Shown: one piece after another, positions 1 through 9,485 of the stretch
Layout: each line of letters begins with the position of its first letter
Numbering within the stretch: position 1 is the stretch's first letter
DNA from: Brevundimonas sp. M20
GTDB lineage: Bacteria > Pseudomonadota > Alphaproteobacteria > Caulobacterales > Caulobacteraceae
Direction of reading: 5' to 3'
Assembly (NCBI RefSeq): GCF_006547065.1
Contig: NZ_CP041243.1
Span: 945,001-1,009,000, forward strand
Length of the DNA stretch: 64,000 bases
The notes under the pieces: generated by a model
Told to the model about the DNA's origin: nothing
Databases searched by the model: none
The model's input: only the letters and a program-made list of their open reading frames with translations
Program-made: the position numbers and the translations under genes

Positions 1-896
<896 letters not shown>

Positions 897-980
897 GTTT
901 CTCAGCAAAACTCATTCGATTACCTTGCAACAACGCAAGGCTGACAATGTCTTCTTCGCAATCCTTCTATCCGCCTGGTT

Positions 981-1098
981 GACCTGGTGGCTATGTCGGA
1001 GGTTCCCCACCCGATCCCATTCCGAACTCGGTCGTTAAGCCCTCCAGAGCCGATGGTACTTCGTCTTAAGTCGCGGGAGAGTAGGTCGCCGCCGGGTC
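981..1098 (+). rRNA. 5S ribosomal RNA
   Basis: This 118-nt segment has the 5S hallmarks CCCGATCCCATTCCGAACTCGG and GCGGGAGAGTAGGTCGCC in order. The ends are set by the terminal helix: GACCTGG at the 5' end pairs with CCGGGTC at the 3' end, with one G-U pair. It lies 84 nt after the 23S end and 77 nt before the initiator tRNA, so it is part of the same rRNA transcript. Confidence 0.95.
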
Positions 1099-1175
1099 TA
1101 CCAGTCGGATAGAAAGTATTGCACTCGATCCCAAAAGATCGCTCCTCGAACACCTTCCTTCACACACCACCCTGC

Positions 1176-1252
<77 letters not shown>

Positions 1253-1259
1253 AACTTGC

Positions 1260-1296
1260 AAAAAGCCCTGCATGCCAAACGCTGCGGGGCTTTTTG
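1260..1296 (+). terminator. Intrinsic terminator of the rRNA operon
   Basis: AAAAAGCCCTGC and GCGGGGCTTTTT form a 12-bp stem (one G-T pair) around a short loop and end in a run of five T. It lies 8 nt after the tRNA CCA end, so it should close the rRNA transcript. The remaining stretch up to the operators at 1495 holds no supported gene. Confidence 0.9.
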
Positions 1297-1494
1297 ACGT
1301 TCAGATCCAGGCCGCCGCTAAGGGCGCCGATGCCGGCGCGGCCTCACGTCGTGCCTGATAGGCATGGCATTGCCGAAGTTGCCGGAGCAACCAGAGCGAT
1401 GGCAAGGGCGCACAAGCCTCACGCCAGCGGCGCCGGCCTTCCGGAGCCATCTTTCCCGGAGTTCATCCGGCCGCCCTGATCCTGACGCAATTCG

Positions 1495-1520
1495 CTACAA
1501 ATGTAGCGCTACAGATGTAG
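1495..1520. promoter_or_regulatory. Twin BlaI/MecI-type operator palindromes
   Basis: Two dyads, CTACAAATGTAG (1495-1506) and CTACAGATGTAG (1509-1520), each have 5-bp arms CTACA/TGTAG around a 2-bp centre. They are separated by 2 bp, so their centres are 14 bp apart. TACA-N2-TGTA is the core recognised by BlaI/MecI/CopY-family repressors. The pair ends 18 bp before the start codon of just such a repressor, which implies autoregulation of the repressor-protease pair. Confidence 0.8.
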
Positions 1521-1538
1521 TGGACAGGGAATGCTGCA

Positions 1539-1913
1539 ATGATCGAGACGCTGCCCAGGCGGGAGCGCGAAGTGTTCGAGACCCTGTGTCGCCTTGAACA
1601 GGGGACGACCGGCGCGGTCCGCGCCGCCCTGACCGATCCGCTCAGTGATTCCGCTGTTCGGACCCTGCTGGCCCGTCTGGAAGCCAAGGGGCTCGTCGGT
1701 CGGGAACCAGGCGAGGGCGGGGTGGTCTACCGCCCCGCGCCGGAGCCGGAGGCGCTGGCGACGGGGGCTCTGCGCCGAATGGTCGACACCTTCTTCGCGG
1801 GTTCGGCGGCCAGCGCGGCGACGGCATTGCTGGGCCTGACCCGTTCCCTGAAACCGGAAGAAATCCAGGCTCTTCGCCGGGCGATCGACGATGCCGGGGA
1901 CCGGGACGCATGA
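1539..1913 (+). CDS. BlaI/MecI/CopY-family transcriptional repressor
   Basis: A 124-residue protein with the size and layout of BlaI/MecI repressors: an N-terminal winged helix (about residues 1-70) and a C-terminal helical dimerisation part. The start ATG follows an AGGGA ribosome site. The last codons overlap the start of the M56 protease gene by 4 nt (ATGA), so the two are translationally coupled. The partner gene and the two TACA-N2-TGTA operators upstream support an autoregulated, protease-inactivated repressor. I infer that loss of repression follows cleavage by the neighbouring M56 protein. The regulon is unknown: no beta-lactamase is in the window. Alternative signals are cell-wall stress or metal. 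Confidence 0.88.
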   Translation: MIETLPRREREVFETLCRLEQGTTGAVRAALTDPLSDSAVRTLLARLEAKGLVGREPGEGGVVYRPAPEPEALATGALRRMVDTFFAGSAASAATALLGLTRSLKPEEIQALRRAIDDAGDRDA

Positions 1914-3655
1914 CCGTCACCCTGTTTATCGAACTCCTTCTCAAGTCCGGCCTGATCGCCGGTGTGGGGCTGCTGATCTCGGCGGCGTTGCGCGGGCGTC
2001 CCGCGACGGAGGCGGTGGATGTGCTGAGGGCTACCGTTTTGCTGCTGCTGGCCTTGCCGGTTCTGATGCTGGTGCTGCCCGCGCTGTCGGTGCCCCTGTT
2101 GCCCGCTTCGCTGTCGGTGCCCCTGTTGCCCGCTTCGGAGCCGGTGACGGCAATCGCCACGGCGCCGCTGTGGAGCGGGAACATCGGTCCGGTCGGCGGC
2201 GTCGCCTTTTCCGCCTCGGTGTTCGATCCGTCGCCGAGCCTTGTGGCGCCGGCTGTCTGGGCTGTGGGTGTGACGCTGGTGCTGGGCCGCTTTGCTCTGG
2301 GCCTTCTGACGCTTTTTCACTGGACCCGGGCCGGCAATCCCGTGACCGCATCCCGCTGGACGACCACTCTGGACGCCCTGTCCAGCGGACGGCGCCCCCG
2401 TTTGATCGCGTCGGCGTCCACGCCCGCACCTCTGAGCTGGGGGCTGCCGCCCGGGGTGGTGCTCATCAGCGAGGAACTCGCCGCCCGTCCGGAATGCGCT
2501 CAGGCTGTGCTGGCTCATGAGCTGGCTCACATCCGCCGCGGGGACTGGCTGTTCCTGCTGCTCTCCCGCGCGGCCGTGGCTCTCTTCTGGTTTAATCCGT
2601 TGGTCTGGTGGCTGCATTCCCGGCTGGCGGCCCGAACGGAAGACGCCGCAGACGCCGCGGCGCTCGAGCATCTCGAACCGGGCGCCTACGCCCGCACCCT
2701 CGTCGGTCTCGCCGCCGAGTTCGGCCAGCTCCCGGCCACCTCTTCCGCTCTGGGCATGACCGGCCCCGCCCGCTCTCTTTCCAAAAGGATCGCACGCATC
2801 ATGAAAACGCCTCGCTCCCTGCCGTCCCGTCCGCTGTTCCTGGCCCTGACCGTTGGTGGTCTGGTGGCTGTGGCGACGCCTCTGGCCGCCGTTGAACTGA
2901 CGGAGAACGTGCCGCCTGACAGCCCGGTATCCGCATCGTCGCAGGAGACCACGACCGTGATCGTGCGGGACGGGGAGACCCTGCGGCTGGTCGCGCCCCC
3001 GGCCCCGCCGGCTCCCCCGGCCCCGCCGGCTCCCCCTGCGCCGCTGGCGCGGACCGCTCCGCCAGAGCCACCGGCCCCTCCGGCTCCACCCGCCCTCCAA
3101 ATGGGGGCCGCTGTCTTCGCGACACCGCCCGCGCCTCCGGCCCCTCCGGCGCCGGTCAGGGCCTATTGGCAGGACGGCCGTCAGGTGACACGAGAAGAAG
3201 CCACCCGTGAAGCGGCTCGTTCGGTGCGCGCCGACGCCGCTCGGGCGAGAGCTGAGGCTGACCGCGCTCGCGCCGAGGCCCGTGCACAACGCCCGGAAAT
3301 CGCCGCTCAGGTCCGCCGGGCCGAGGAGGCCGCCAGCCGCGCCCGTGACGCCGCCGCCGTCGCCCGTGAACACGCCGCCGCCGCTCGCGTCGAGGCGGCC
3401 AACGCTCGAGCCGATGCGCGCGTGAACATGGCCCTGGGCGCGGATCAGATGGAACAGGGCGCTCGCGAGATGCGGCGGGAGGCCGAGCGTCTGCGCGATC
3501 CTGCCTATCGTCAGCGCGTCATTGCGCGTCAGCGGGCCGACGGAAACCCAGTGACGGACGCTGAACTGCAGGCCCTGTCGCCCACCCTGTTGCGGCGGGC
3601 GGACGAGATGACCGCCCGCGCCCGGGACCTGCGAGCCCGATCGCGCGAGGCCTGA
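1910..3655 (+). CDS. BlaR1-like M56 family membrane metallopeptidase with Pro-rich and coiled-coil C-terminus
   Basis: A 581-residue membrane protein. Hydrophobic segments fill about residues 1-65 and 100-130. The M56 zinc site HELAH is at residues 203-207, followed by a hydrophobic helix and an E-D-x-x-D stretch likely to hold the third ligand. The usual C-terminal penicillin-binding sensor of BlaR1 is missing. Instead there is one more hydrophobic segment (about 300-325), a proline-alanine-rich run with many PPAP repeats (about 360-420), and a long Ala/Arg/Glu-rich helix likely to form a coiled coil (about 430-530). It overlaps the repressor gene by 4 nt. Its role is probably to sense an envelope signal and inactivate that repressor. 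The sensed ligand cannot be told from sequence. A 27-bp tandem duplication lies inside the gene. Confidence 0.85.
   Translation: MTVTLFIELLLKSGLIAGVGLLISAALRGRPATEAVDVLRATVLLLLALPVLMLVLPALSVPLLPASLSVPLLPASEPVTAIATAPLWSGNIGPVGGVAFSASVFDPSPSLVAPAVWAVGVTLVLGRFALGLLTLFHWTRAGNPVTASRWTTTLDALSSGRRPRLIASASTPAPLSWGLPPGVVLISEELAARPECAQAVLAHELAHIRRGDWLFLLLSRAAVALFWFNPLVWWLHSRLAARTEDAADAAALEHLEPGAYARTLVGLAAEFGQLPATSSALGMTGPARSLSKRIARIMKTPRSLPSRPLFLALTVGGLVAVATPLAAVELTENVPPDSPVSASSQETTTVIVRDGETLRLVAPPAPPAPPAPPAPPAPLARTAPPEPPAPPAPPALQMGAAVFATPPAPPAPPAPVRAYWQDGRQVTREEATREAARSVRADAARARAEADRARAEARAQRPEIAAQVRRAEEAASRARDAAAVAREHAAAARVEAANARADARVNMALGADQMEQGAREMRREAERLRDPAYRQRVIARQRADGNPVTDAELQALSPTLLRRADEMTARARDLRARSREA
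2083..2136 (+). repeat. Perfect 27-bp tandem duplication inside the M56 gene
   Basis: The 27 bases at 2083-2109 are repeated exactly at 2110-2136. In protein this doubles the 9-residue unit LSVPLLPAS and keeps the frame. It lies in the loop after the N-terminal membrane segments. Exact identity at all 27 positions suggests a recent slippage event. Confidence 0.95.
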
Positions 3656-3676
3656 TCGGAAGGCCTGAAAGCAAGG

Positions 3677-3708
3677 CGGCCCCGCCCGGGTTCGGGCGGG
3701 GCCGTTTT
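3677..3708 (+). terminator. Terminator between M56 gene and ileS
   Basis: CGGCCCCGCCCG and CGGGCGGGGCCG form a perfect 12-bp stem with a 4-nt loop, followed by TTTT. It ends the repressor-protease transcript. It lies directly against the stop codon of the convergent ileS gene, so it may serve both strands. Confidence 0.88.
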
Positions 3709-3709
3709 G

Positions 3710-6637
3710 TTATGGGCGTTGTGCGTCCAGGAAGCGGACGGCGTCGGCGTCGCGGGCCGACAGATCCGGGTAGTCCGGATCGGAGCCGACGTCGGGCACC
3801 TTGCGCCAGGAGCGAGCGCACTTCGGATGGTCCGACTTCTTGAACTGGAACGAGATGCCGCCGTCGATCACAGAGTCGACGCGGATGGTCGCCATGCTGG
3901 TCCGGAAAACTTCTGCCGGATCAATCCCATCAAATGCTGCATAATCCTCGGCGGTCAGGCCGACTTCAGGCGCAGCATCCAACGCTGAACCAATGGTCTT
4001 GTCCCGGCGATACTCTTCAAGCGACCCGGTGACGAGGTCGAGCACCCGTACAACCTTGGCCCAGCGATCCGCTTCCGCCCCGTTCTCCCATTCCGCCGGA
4101 GTCTGCGGGATGACGCGGGCGCAGTTGGAGCCGGCGTCGGGGAAGCGGGTGGTCCAGGCTTCTTCCATCGTGAACGGCGTCAGCGGTGCCAGCCAGGCGG
4201 TGAGGCGGGCGAAGACCTCGTCCATCACCGTGCGGACGGCGCGACGGCGGATGCTGTCGGGGCGGTCGCAGTAGAGGCTGTCCTTGCGAACGTCGAAGTA
4301 GAGGGCGGACAGGTCGTTGGAGCAGAACTCCAGCACCGGCCGGACGACGTCCTGGAAGCGGTATTCGCCGTAGGCGGCGCGGACCTGACCATCCAGTTCG
4401 TGCAGACGATGCAGGACGAACTTCTCCAGGGGCGGCATCTGGTCGTAGGGCAGGCGCTCGGCCTCATGGAAACCGGCGAGGGCGCCCAGCAGGTAGCGGA
4501 CGGTATTGCGCAGCTTGCGATAGGCGTCGACCGTGGTCTGCAGGATCTGTTTGCCGATCCGCTGGTCGTCCGAATAGTCGACCAGCGCCACCCACAGACG
4601 CAGGATGTCCGCGCCGGATTCCTTGATGACGGTCGCCGGGTCGACGGTGTTGCCCTTGGACTTCGACATCTTCTCCCCGTTCTCGTCGAGGGTGAAGCCG
4701 TGGGTCAGGACCGCCTTGAACGGGGCGCGACCACGGGTGCCGCAGCCTTCCAGCAGGGACGACTGGAACCAGCCGCGGTGCTGGTCCGAGCCTTCCAGAT
4801 ACAGGTCGGCGGGCCAGTGGGCCGGGCGGTCGCCGGTGTAGCCGTTCCCGGGCAGGCGCGGGTCGAGGGTGAAGGCATGGGTCGAGCCGGAGTCGAACCA
4901 GACGTCCAGAATGTCCTCGACCTTCTCGAAGCGCGAGGCGTCGTGGGCGCCCAGGAACTCGCTGTCCGGGGCGGTGAACCAGATGTCGGCGCCGTGCTCG
5001 GCGACGGCCGCGACGATGCGGGCGTCCACCTCGGGATCATGCAGCGGCTGGCCGGTCTGCTTGTCGATGAACATGGCCAGCGGGGTGCCCCAGGCGCGTT
5101 GACGGCTGACCAGCCAGTCCGGACGGCCTTCGACCATCGAGCGGATGCGGTTGCGCCCGGCAGCCGGGTGGAAGGCGGTGTCGTCAATGGCTTGCAGCGC
5201 GGTCTCGCGCAGGGTGTCGCCGGACTTCAGAGGCTGGTCCATGCGGATGAACCATTGCGGGGTGTTGCGGAAGATGACCGGCGCCTTGGAGCGCCAGCTG
5301 TGCGGGTAGGAGTGCTCCAGACGACCGCGCGCAAGCAGGTTGCCGGCCTCGATCAGCTTTTCCATCACCGCGCCGTTGGCGGGACCGAACTTGCCGGTCT
5401 TCTTGCCCTCGGTCTCCAGCACCTTCAGGCCCGCGAACAGCGGGACGGAGGGGTAGTAGGCGCCGTCCGGGTCGACGGTGTCCGGCACCTCGTGATGGCC
5501 GTGGGCCTTCCAGACCTCGAAGTCGTCCGCGCCGTGACCGGGGGCGGTGTGCACGAAGCCTGTACCCGCGTCGTCGGTGACGTGGTCGCCGGCGAGCAGG
5601 GGCACGGAGAAGCCGTAGCCGCTGTCCAGCGCGGCCAGCGGGTGGGCGCATTCCAGACCCGACGGGTTCAGGTCGTCCACACGCGTCCAGGCTGCGATCT
5701 TCGCGGCCTTGAAGACATCCTCGGCCAGCTTGTCGGCGACGATCAGGCGGTCACCCGGCTTGGCCCAGGGCTCGAACTCCAGCCCTTCTTCCATGGCCGT
5801 GACCTCGTAGAGGCCATAGGCGATCTCGGGGCCATAGCTGATGGCGCGGTTGGCCGGGATGGTCCACGGGGTCGTGGTCCAGATGACGATCGACGGCGTG
5901 CCGGCGCGGAAGCTCAGCAGGTCGTCTGGATGATCGTCCGAGGCGCCGGTGACCGGGAACTTCACCCAGATCGTGGGCGAGACGTGGTCGTGGTACTCGA
6001 TCTCGGCGTCGGCCAGAGCCGTGCGCTCGACCGGCGACCACATCACCGGCTTGGAGCCGCGATAGAGCTGGCCAGAGTTCTTGAACTTGTGGAACTCGGC
6101 GACGATGGCGGCCTCGGAAGCGTAATCCATCGTGGCGTAGCGGTTCGCGAAGTCGCCGGTGATGCCCAGGCGTTTGAACTGGTCGCGCTGCAGGTCGATG
6201 TACTTGCCCGCATACTCGCGGCAGGCGGCGCGGAACTCGTCCTTGGAGACCTCGTCCTTGCGGCGGCCCTTGGCGCGGAACTGCTCCTCGATCTTCCACT
6301 CGATCGGCAGGCCGTGGCAGTCCCAGCCGGGGACGTAGTCGACATCGTAGCCCAGCAGGAAGCGGCTGCGGACCACGAAGTCCTTCAGCGTCTTGTTCAG
6401 CGCGTGGCCGATATGGATATCGCCGTTGGCGTAGGGCGGGCCGTCGTGCAGGACGTAGAGGGGTGCGCCCTCCGATTGCCGCTGCTTGCGCAGGGCGCCG
6501 TAGAGGTCGCCCCACTGTTCGAGGATCAGCGGTTCCTTCTGGGGCAGGCCGCCGCGCATGGGGAAGGGCGTCTCCGGCAGGAAGACGGTGTCGCGGTAGT
6601 CGCGGCCGGTGGGGGTGTCGTTGTCGGCGTCAGCCAT
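3710..6637 (-). CDS. ileS: Isoleucyl-tRNA synthetase
   Basis: A 975-residue class I synthetase of normal length that charges tRNA-Ile with isoleucine in the cytoplasm. HIGH is at residues 75-78 and KMSKS at 656-660. The large CP1 editing domain lies between them, and the anticodon-binding domain follows. The C-terminal zinc knuckle is degenerate: where the E. coli protein has two CxxC pairs, this one keeps only C940, with S943, S960 and D963 in the other places. ribF and the MaoC gene lie upstream on the same strand and could be co-transcribed across a 126-bp gap. I see no T-box or other leader in that gap. Confidence 0.98.
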   Translation of the reverse strand: MADADNDTPTGRDYRDTVFLPETPFPMRGGLPQKEPLILEQWGDLYGALRKQRQSEGAPLYVLHDGPPYANGDIHIGHALNKTLKDFVVRSRFLLGYDVDYVPGWDCHGLPIEWKIEEQFRAKGRRKDEVSKDEFRAACREYAGKYIDLQRDQFKRLGITGDFANRYATMDYASEAAIVAEFHKFKNSGQLYRGSKPVMWSPVERTALADAEIEYHDHVSPTIWVKFPVTGASDDHPDDLLSFRAGTPSIVIWTTTPWTIPANRAISYGPEIAYGLYEVTAMEEGLEFEPWAKPGDRLIVADKLAEDVFKAAKIAAWTRVDDLNPSGLECAHPLAALDSGYGFSVPLLAGDHVTDDAGTGFVHTAPGHGADDFEVWKAHGHHEVPDTVDPDGAYYPSVPLFAGLKVLETEGKKTGKFGPANGAVMEKLIEAGNLLARGRLEHSYPHSWRSKAPVIFRNTPQWFIRMDQPLKSGDTLRETALQAIDDTAFHPAAGRNRIRSMVEGRPDWLVSRQRAWGTPLAMFIDKQTGQPLHDPEVDARIVAAVAEHGADIWFTAPDSEFLGAHDASRFEKVEDILDVWFDSGSTHAFTLDPRLPGNGYTGDRPAHWPADLYLEGSDQHRGWFQSSLLEGCGTRGRAPFKAVLTHGFTLDENGEKMSKSKGNTVDPATVIKESGADILRLWVALVDYSDDQRIGKQILQTTVDAYRKLRNTVRYLLGALAGFHEAERLPYDQMPPLEKFVLHRLHELDGQVRAAYGEYRFQDVVRPVLEFCSNDLSALYFDVRKDSLYCDRPDSIRRRAVRTVMDEVFARLTAWLAPLTPFTMEEAWTTRFPDAGSNCARVIPQTPAEWENGAEADRWAKVVRVLDLVTGSLEEYRRDKTIGSALDAAPEVGLTAEDYAAFDGIDPAEVFRTSMATIRVDSVIDGGISFQFKKSDHPKCARSWRKVPDVGSDPDYPDLSARDADAVRFLDAQRP

Positions 6638-6763
6638 GAAGTCGGTCTCGTCGTGTCGATCGTTCGCGTGGATTTCGATGGGATATCCCGACGTGCGCGG
6701 GGCCGACGGCCCTGCAGCGCTACGCCGGGCGGCTAATCGAAATCGGGAGACGGACGCGGACGG

Positions 6764-7735
6764 TCATGGTGCAGGCGGTCTAGCAGGGGCTTCGCCGCCG
6801 CGCCACTGATGAAGCGCCGCGCGGGCGTCGGCGGCGTCCTGATCGATCTGGACCTTGAGGGCGTCCAGGCCGTCGAACTTCAGCTCGCCGCGCAGGAAGG
6901 CGACCAGTTCGGTCTCGACCGTCTGGCCGTAGAGGTCCTCGTTGAAGTCGAACAGCCAGACCTCGAGCAGCGGGTCCTCGGTCGGATACATGGGACGGAC
7001 ACCGAGGTTGGCGACACCGTCGATCACACGGCCGTCCGGCAGGCGGGTGCGGGTCGCATAGACACCGTAGGCCGGGCGCATATAGCCGCCGAGGCTGACA
7101 TTGGCGGTCGGCACGCCGATGGTGCGCCCGCGCTTGTCGCCGTGGATGACCTCGCCCTGCACCGCGAAGGGGCGGCCCAGAATGGCGGTGGCGCGGGTCA
7201 TGTCCCCGGCCTTGAGCGCCTCGCGCACGGCGGAGGAAGAGAGCTTCAGCCCGTCGGCGTCGTCCAGCCGTTCAGCGACCGAGACGGTGAAGCCCGCGGT
7301 CTCGCCATAGCGACGCAGGGCTTCCGGAGACCCGGTCCGGCCCTTGCCGAAGGTGAAGTCGAAGCCGACGGCGGCGTGGGCGATGCCCAGACCATCGCCG
7401 AGCACATCGCGGGCGAACTGCTCGTCCGACATGGCGGCCATCTCGCCGTCGAACGGCAGGAGGTAGAGGCGGTCGACGCCGAGTGGCGCGAGGGCGCGGG
7501 CCATCTGGTCCGGTGTCATCAGGCGGAAGGGAGCGGCGTCGGGCTGGAACCAGCGGCGCGGGTGCGGGTCGAAGCTGACCACGGCGAGGGGCGCGCCCAG
7601 ACGGGCCGCGGCCTCGCGCGCGCCGGCGATGACGGCCTGATGCCCGCGATGGACGCCGTCGAAGGCGCCGATGGCGACGGCCGCGCCCCGCTGTTCCGGG
7701 GGCAGGTCGCGCCAGCCTCGGACGATCCGGATCAA
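6764..7735 (-). CDS. ribF: Bifunctional riboflavin kinase / FAD synthetase
   Basis: A 323-residue protein that phosphorylates riboflavin to FMN and adenylylates FMN to FAD. The N-terminal nucleotidyltransferase part has GAFDGVHRGH at residues 23-32 and SFDPHP shortly after. The C-terminal flavokinase domain (about 185-310) carries GDKRGRTIGVPTAN. The length is typical for the family. The start overlaps the stop of the upstream MaoC-family gene by 4 nt. The ribF-ileS order is common in bacteria and suggests a small housekeeping operon. Confidence 0.97.
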   Translation of the reverse strand: MIRIVRGWRDLPPEQRGAAVAIGAFDGVHRGHQAVIAGAREAAARLGAPLAVVSFDPHPRRWFQPDAAPFRLMTPDQMARALAPLGVDRLYLLPFDGEMAAMSDEQFARDVLGDGLGIAHAAVGFDFTFGKGRTGSPEALRRYGETAGFTVSVAERLDDADGLKLSSSAVREALKAGDMTRATAILGRPFAVQGEVIHGDKRGRTIGVPTANVSLGGYMRPAYGVYATRTRLPDGRVIDGVANLGVRPMYPTEDPLLEVWLFDFNEDLYGQTVETELVAFLRGELKFDGLDALKVQIDQDAADARAALHQWRGGEAPARPPAP

Positions 7736-8193
7736 CGGGCCGACGGTTTACGGCGACGCGGGACGCGGACGGTAGCTATGCCGTCCATGATCAGCTTGTC
7801 GTCGACGAAGCCTTCGCAGTTGAGCTCGACCCGGGCGCCTTCCTGATCGACCGACACGACCGTGATGCGGATGGTGACCACATCGTCGATCCGCACCGGC
7901 AGGTGGAAGGACAGGGTCTGCGAGATGTAGATCGAGCCGGCGCCCGGCAGGATGGTTCCGACCACGGCAGAGCCGAACGAGGCCGACAGCAGGCCGTGGG
8001 CGATGCGGCCGCGATAGGCGGTCCGGGAGGCGAAGGCTTCATCCAGATGGACCGGATTGAAGTCATCCGACGCCTCGGCGAACAGGCGGATTCGCTCCTC
8101 GGTCGCGTGGATCACCTTTTCGGCGATCATGCCGACGCGAAGCTCCTCGAGGATGTAGCCGCCCGAGGGATGTTTATGAACGAGATCAACCAT
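7732..8193 (-). CDS. MaoC-family (R)-specific enoyl-CoA hydratase-like protein
   Basis: A 153-residue single hot-dog domain protein. The R-hydratase signature is present: D44-x4-H49 in SDDFNPVH, then AHGLLSAS with H66. Family members add water to trans-2-enoyl-CoA to give (R)-3-hydroxyacyl-CoA. That step can feed polyhydroxyalkanoate or fatty-acid metabolism, but nothing nearby fixes the substrate here. It overlaps ribF by 4 nt and lies 38 nt downstream of the HAD hydrolase gene, so co-transcription with ribF is likely. Confidence 0.88.
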   Translation of the reverse strand: MVDLVHKHPSGGYILEELRVGMIAEKVIHATEERIRLFAEASDDFNPVHLDEAFASRTAYRGRIAHGLLSASFGSAVVGTILPGAGSIYISQTLSFHLPVRIDDVVTIRITVVSVDQEGARVELNCEGFVDDKLIMDGIATVRVPRRRKPSAR

Positions 8194-8231
8194 GAATCGG
8201 TGTTAGCGCCCGTGCGACGGAATGACCATCC

Positions 8232-9101
8232 TCACCATGCGAGATCGAGCATGGCGTAGCGCGCATATGTCGTTTCAGCCTTCAAAAGCTCTGCCGCGCG
8301 GGCCGGATCGAGCTTTCCGTCGGCGCCGCGCGCCTTGTCGCCATGGATGCCCTGGGCGATGAAGAGGCAGTCCATCGCCTGTTTGTCCGCCCCCAGAACA
8401 TCGGTGATGACCCCGTCGCCGATGCACAGGACGCGCGAACGGTTGACCGGTCCGCCGAGCAGGTCGGCGGCTTCCTTCAGCGCCCGGTCGTAGATGGGGC
8501 CGTAGGGCTTGCCCGCCATGGTGACGCGACCGCCGAGGTGTTCGTACAGGTCGGCCAGCGACCCGGCGCACCAGATCAGACGATCCCCGCGCTGAACGAC
8601 GCGGTCCGGGTTGACGCAGATCATCTCCAGCCCGCGCGCGGCGGCGGCGGTGAGGCGTTCGCGGTAGTCTTCGGGGGTCTCGACCTCGTCGTCGTAGAGG
8701 CCGGTGACGGAGATGAAGGCGGCTTCGTCGCCGTTCGGAACGGTGGTCAGGCCCAGACCCTCGTACAGGGGGGCGTCGCGGTCGGGGCCGATCAGCCAGG
8801 CGGGGCCGGGCGCGCGTCTGGCCAGTTCGGCGCGGGTGGCGTCGCCGGAGGTGACCACGGCCTTCCAGCTTTCGCGCGGCACGCCCAGATCGTCCATCTG
8901 GGTGATGACGCCGGGGCCGGTGCGGGGGGAGTTGGAGATCAGGATGACGTGCCCGCCCTCGCGGTTGAAGCGCGCCAGCGCCTCGCACGCCTCGGGCCAG
9001 CTTTCGCGTCCGTTATGGATCACGCCCCAGACGTCGCAGAGCAGGATGTCATAGTCCCCGGCGACAGCGCCGAGACCGGTGAGGGCGTGGGGAGGGGTCA
9101 T
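8232..9101 (-). CDS. HAD-superfamily class IIA hydrolase (TIGR01459-type)
   Basis: A 289-residue hydrolase of the NagD-like class IIA HAD group. The nucleophile motif is LLCDVWGV with D23. It is followed by SNSPR (motif II), a GKP motif and CIGDGVITDV (motif IV acidic residues). The substrate is unknown, probably a small phosphoester. I chose the ATG at 9099-9101 because protein similarity to the family begins there. An upstream extension of 80 codons is rich in Cys and low-complexity sequence unlike the family and runs through the 9.2 kb inverted repeats. Confidence 0.87.
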   Translation of the reverse strand: MTPPHALTGLGAVAGDYDILLCDVWGVIHNGRESWPEACEALARFNREGGHVILISNSPRTGPGVITQMDDLGVPRESWKAVVTSGDATRAELARRAPGPAWLIGPDRDAPLYEGLGLTTVPNGDEAAFISVTGLYDDEVETPEDYRERLTAAAARGLEMICVNPDRVVQRGDRLIWCAGSLADLYEHLGGRVTMAGKPYGPIYDRALKEAADLLGGPVNRSRVLCIGDGVITDVLGADKQAMDCLFIAQGIHGDKARGADGKLDPARAAELLKAETTYARYAMLDLAW

Positions 9102-9485
9102 GTCGTCGGAGATAGCCGGTTGGGAGCCGCGGGTGAAGGGCGAGCGGCTACACGCGAAATTCCGGGTGTGAAGAGTGTAATCCGTGCAATCCGGAAACGC
9201 TGAAAAAGTGCACTCACAAAAAAAAGCAGTGCACATCGTGCACTTTTTCCCGCGGCGCGGGGGATGAGGCGAGGCGCTCAACCTGAGTGGTTTGATTGTC
9301 AAAGACCCGACTGCGCGCAGTGTAGCAGGGCCATGCGTCAAATTTGGTCGTAGGGTGCCGAAGAGGGCTCAGGCGCCGGGTCTTGCGCTCGTCTTTCTCA
9401 CTCGGGGAGGGGGCTGGGCGCTCGGCTTCTCGCCGCCAGAAGACGGGCGGCGCGGTCCGGCTGGACTGCGCGAGGGAAGCGTCGG
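9102..9485. other. 384-bp intergenic region with inverted repeats
   Basis: No protein gene is supported here. The notable structure is a perfect 12-bp inverted repeat, GAAAAAGTGCAC (9202-9213) and GTGCACTTTTTC (9238-9249). The palindrome GTGCAC occurs three times within 36 bp (9208, 9229 and 9238). TTCCGG and CCGGAA flank the left side. The A+T content is locally high compared with the genes. It lies downstream of tipF and upstream of the HAD hydrolase on the minus strand, so it may hold the tipF terminator and the promoter or operator of the HAD-MaoC-ribF group. Confidence 0.6.

Noticed and set aside
1502..1513. TGTAGCGCTACA looks like the LacI-type operator AGCGCT core
   Set aside because: It is made by the junction of the two BlaI-type dyads, and the flanks differ from TGTTAGCGCTAACA.
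4400..6736. Very long open frame antisense to ileS (also antisense to xseA and the first TonB receptor near 14.8-17.1 kb)
   Set aside because: High G+C makes long antisense frames common. The sense genes have complete family motifs, and the antisense products match nothing I recognise.
8201..8209. TGTTAGCGC half-site just upstream of the MaoC-family gene start
   Set aside because: The other half (TAACA) is missing, and the gene has no link to xylose use.
9102..9341. N-terminal extension of the HAD hydrolase by 80 codons
   Set aside because: The extension reads through the inverted repeats, is Cys-rich and does not fit the family; the ATG at 9101 gives a normal length.
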